Assembly: GCA_002702965.1 (NCBI GenBank)
Contig: PADE01000166.1
Location: 3,589 to 12,339 of the forward strand
Length of the DNA: 8,751 nucleotides
Direction of reading: 5' to 3'
DNA from: Planctomycetaceae bacterium
GTDB lineage: Bacteria > Planctomycetota > Planctomycetia > Pirellulales > Pirellulaceae
The notes beneath the pieces are model-generated. The model did no database searches. It was given only the letters and a program-made list of their open reading frames with translations, and had not been told where the DNA came from. Positions 6,891-8,751 of this stretch are shown here, in pieces (positions within the stretch are counted from its first letter, which is position 1; the number at the start of each line of letters is the position of its first letter). Made by a program: the position numbers and the translations under genes.

Positions 6891-8357
6891 ATGGACCAAC
6901 CGGATCGTGAGCTCTCGGCAGACGATGCGCTAAACGACTCCCTGGTGGCCTATCTGGACGGCGAGTTGGATTCGGCGGAAGTCGCTCGTGTTGAACTGCG
7001 TCTGGGCCAAGACGCCTCCTACCGTCAGAAACTGCGAGATTTGCAACGGTCCTGGGACTTATTGGATTTGTTGCCGAGGTGCGATGTCTCGGAATCGTTT
7101 CGTAGTGCTACGGTCGAAATGGCGGTGGTGATCGCTGACCAGCATGGGCGCGATTTTGAGTCACGTCGCGGGTACCGCCGCTGGGTCCTGGGTTGTGTCG
7201 GGGCGTTGTCGTGTGCCGTTCCGGCACTGGTCAGTTACGCGGCTGTTACCTCGCTGGCCGGGCCTGGTGATCTGGAACTGGTGCGTGACGTGTCGATCAT
7301 CGTGCATCTGGATGCGTTGACGCACGGGGGCAGTGTCGCGTTTCTCGAGGCGCTTGATCAGATAGGGCTGTTCGCAGAGGACACGCTCGTCAGTCAGGAG
7401 AGAATGGTGACCACCGCGGAGCTGGAATCCAAAAGTCAACGGCAACGGCGGTCCTGGCTGGCTGACAGGACACCGGCAGAGAAGCTGGAGCTGGCAAGTC
7501 GCGAACGACGATTCCGGAACCTCTCGGCAGACCAACGGCAGCAACTTGGTGACTTGCTGCAAGGACTGCAAGCCCACCCGCGGAAGGTGGAATTGACACG
7601 AGTCATGTTCCGGTACAGCGACTGGTTGTACTCACTTCCGGCGACACAGCGTTTTGCCCTTTTGGAGGAGCAGCCAGAACAGCGCGGCGAGAGGATCCGT
7701 CGCCTCGTCGACCGTCAGAGATTTGACCGACTCCGCGCAGTGAATCTGAATGCGCCGGACGTTCATGTGCTACTCGAATGGTCACGTCGGTTGATCCGCG
7801 CTCGACGTGCGCGGATTCTTGAGTTGCTACCACGTCCCCCAAGAAGACGGTATGATTCGCTCACCGACGAGACCCGTCAGCTCGATTTTCTGTTTCGGTT
7901 TTACCTGCAACCGCATCTCAAGCTGCCGCGACGCCATCCCGAACTGATGCCCTCCAGGGTTGAGTTTCAGGGCCTGTACGGTCGCCTCTCCGACCGCGCG
8001 AGACGTTCGCTTCGGGAAGCCGGAAGTCCGTACCAGCAACTCCGTCGGTTGGACCAGTGGGTACGCGCTTTTCGAGGTCGTGGAGGCGATCCGGCGGGTA
8101 GCCGCCCCATTCCTCGCGGTGCGTTGGAGCGTTTTTACGACGAGGAACTGAGTCCTCGCGAACGTGAGCGCCTGGATCGCTTTCGCGGTCGACGTTTTCG
8201 CGAACAGTTGCGCGAACGTTATCTCAATCATCAAACGCGGCCCCGCAAAGGTGGCGGGCTGGGACCGCCGTCCGGAGTCGACCGTCCGCGCGGGCCTCGA
8301 CCTCGTCCGCGGCTGCGAGCGGGCGAGCGGCCACCACCCAGCCAGCCGAGATCCTGA
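6891..8357 (+). CDS. Membrane-bound anti-sigma-like protein with Arg-rich C-terminal domain
   Basis: A 488-residue protein following the ECF sigma gene, probably its regulator. Residues 16-62 (LVAYLDGELDSAEVARVELRLG then a helical LRDLQRSWDLLDLLPR) match the N-terminal helical module of planctomycete anti-sigma factors; the H-x3-C-x2-C zinc ligands of the RsrA type are absent. A single membrane helix lies at about 98-121, preceded by SRRGYRR, which predicts the N-terminus in the cytoplasm. The exported part (122-488) has no family I can name. It carries recurring L-[SP]-x3-R-x2-L helix-like motifs at 211, 249, 366 and 420. From 291 on it is about a quarter arginine with only two lysines, and it ends in a Pro/Gly/Arg low-complexity tail (449-488). 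ATG 6891 has GAGGA six bases upstream. The anti-sigma role is inferred from position and N-terminus; I have seen no proof of binding. Confidence 0.82.
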   Translation: MDQPDRELSADDALNDSLVAYLDGELDSAEVARVELRLGQDASYRQKLRDLQRSWDLLDLLPRCDVSESFRSATVEMAVVIADQHGRDFESRRGYRRWVLGCVGALSCAVPALVSYAAVTSLAGPGDLELVRDVSIIVHLDALTHGGSVAFLEALDQIGLFAEDTLVSQERMVTTAELESKSQRQRRSWLADRTPAEKLELASRERRFRNLSADQRQQLGDLLQGLQAHPRKVELTRVMFRYSDWLYSLPATQRFALLEEQPEQRGERIRRLVDRQRFDRLRAVNLNAPDVHVLLEWSRRLIRARRARILELLPRPPRRRYDSLTDETRQLDFLFRFYLQPHLKLPRRHPELMPSRVEFQGLYGRLSDRARRSLREAGSPYQQLRRLDQWVRAFRGRGGDPAGSRPIPRGALERFYDEELSPRERERLDRFRGRRFREQLRERYLNHQTRPRKGGGLGPPSGVDRPRGPRPRPRLRAGERPPPSQPRS

Positions 8358-8385
8358 GTGATGCGCCGGATCGCACGAATTCGGT

Positions 8386-8408
8386 CTAACCACCTGCGCG
8401 GTGGTAGG
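8386..8408. terminator. Hairpin at the convergent gene ends, possible bidirectional terminator
   Basis: ACCACC (8389-8394), loop TGCGC, GGTGGT (8400-8405): a perfect six-base-pair stem over the last codons of the sppA-like gene and 32 bases after the anti-sigma stop. A further C-G and U-G pair can form beyond one mismatch. No U-run follows on either strand, so termination is only a suggestion. Confidence 0.3.
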
Positions 8409-8751
8409 CGCTGACCAGCGGGGGCAGTGTCGTAAACAAGTAGTAGGCGCGGGGTGTCAGAGGTTCGAGCAGCGTCTGGAGGCTGGCGGGAGCGGTCTGG
8501 CTTCGTGCCAGTCCGAGCAGGTTGATCAGCGAAACGGGACGCGTGTATCGGACGACCCGGAATTGCTTCGCGGGCAGCTCGGCCAGTTGGCATGCCCGCT
8601 GAATCGCATCTTCGATAAATCCGATTCTGTCGACGAGGCCGTGCTGGTGGGCTCGCTCGGCGGTAAAGACCTCTCCCGTCGCCAGCCGGTCGAGTTGTTC
8701 CGGATTGTCCCGCAGCGCGGGACGACCTTCGCGGACAACCGACTTGAAGCG
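8386..8751 (-). CDS. SppA-type signal peptide peptidase (S49), C-terminal part
   Basis: The last 121 residues of a protein running off the right edge; the stop TAG is at 8388-8386. The visible part matches the C-terminal region of S49 peptidases: FKSVVREGRP, then EQLDRLATGEVFTAERAHQHGLVDRIGFIEDAIQRACQLAEL, which is the conserved block where tetramer-forming SppA proteins read out-of-active-site contacts, then a VVRYTRPVSL strand and a less conserved tail ending HRAGG. SppA degrades leftover signal peptides at the membrane; the catalytic Ser and Lys lie in the missing part. It is convergent with the anti-sigma gene, the two stop codons being 28 bases apart. The family is clear; which of several S49 paralogues this is cannot be told. 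Confidence 0.85.
   Translation of the reverse strand, partial: RFKSVVREGRPALRDNPEQLDRLATGEVFTAERAHQHGLVDRIGFIEDAIQRACQLAELPAKQFRVVRYTRPVSLINLLGLARSQTAPASLQTLLEPLTPRAYYLFTTLPPLVSAYHRAGG

Noticed and set aside
8157..8219. Three copies of CGCGAAC near the end of the anti-sigma gene as a DNA repeat
   Set aside because: They lie in coding sequence and reflect repeated Arg-Glu codons in the Arg-rich segment rather than an independent DNA element.

Overview
The window looks like a chromosomal segment of a planctomycete, probably a Pirellulales (Rhodopirellula/Blastopirellula-like) bacterium. The best support is the adjacent pair of a PSCyt1-PSCyt2(DUF1549)-PSD1(DUF1553) protein and a DUF1501 protein, which is characteristic of Planctomycetes and their relatives. 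A sulfatase, GTG/TTG starts and high GC fit the same picture. The assignment is inferred from protein families read by eye; no database search was run.

Layout. (1) Positions 1-861, minus strand: the N-terminal part of a secreted sulfatase, cut by the left edge. (2) Positions 862-1182: a divergent intergenic region with a candidate promoter. (3) Positions 1183-5178, plus strand: a likely two-gene operon, a secreted di-haem-type planctomycete cytochrome/DUF1549/DUF1553 protein followed by a Tat-exported DUF1501 protein. (4) Positions 5364-5810, plus strand: a small pyridoxamine-phosphate-oxidase-fold flavoprotein. (5) Positions 5811-6162: a hairpin-rich stretch with no convincing gene. (6) Positions 6163-8357, plus strand: an ECF-type sigma factor and a membrane-bound anti-sigma-like protein with a long, very arginine-rich C-terminal domain. 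(7) Positions 8386-8751, minus strand: the C-terminal end of an SppA-type signal peptide peptidase (S49), cut by the right edge and convergent with the anti-sigma gene.

How the genes may work together. Sulfatases, PSCyt/PSD proteins and DUF1501 proteins are exported and often cluster in planctomycete genomes, where they are thought to act on sulfated polysaccharides; their exact reactions are mostly unproven. The sigma and anti-sigma genes form a plausible envelope-sensing regulatory unit: cytoplasmic N-terminal helices would hold the sigma factor, one membrane helix follows, and a large exported domain would be the sensor. Whether that unit controls its neighbours cannot be told from this sequence.

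The parts most worth a second look are non-coding or unusual protein regions: mutually exclusive GC-rich hairpins upstream of the sigma gene, a small hairpin enclosing the ribosome-binding site of the anti-sigma gene, the arginine-rich repeat-containing C-terminal domain of that protein, and a sulfatase active-site motif with Thr where Pro or Ala is usual. I saw no CRISPR array, insertion sequence, tRNA, rRNA or clear defence system, and most of the window is ordinary planctomycete gene content.
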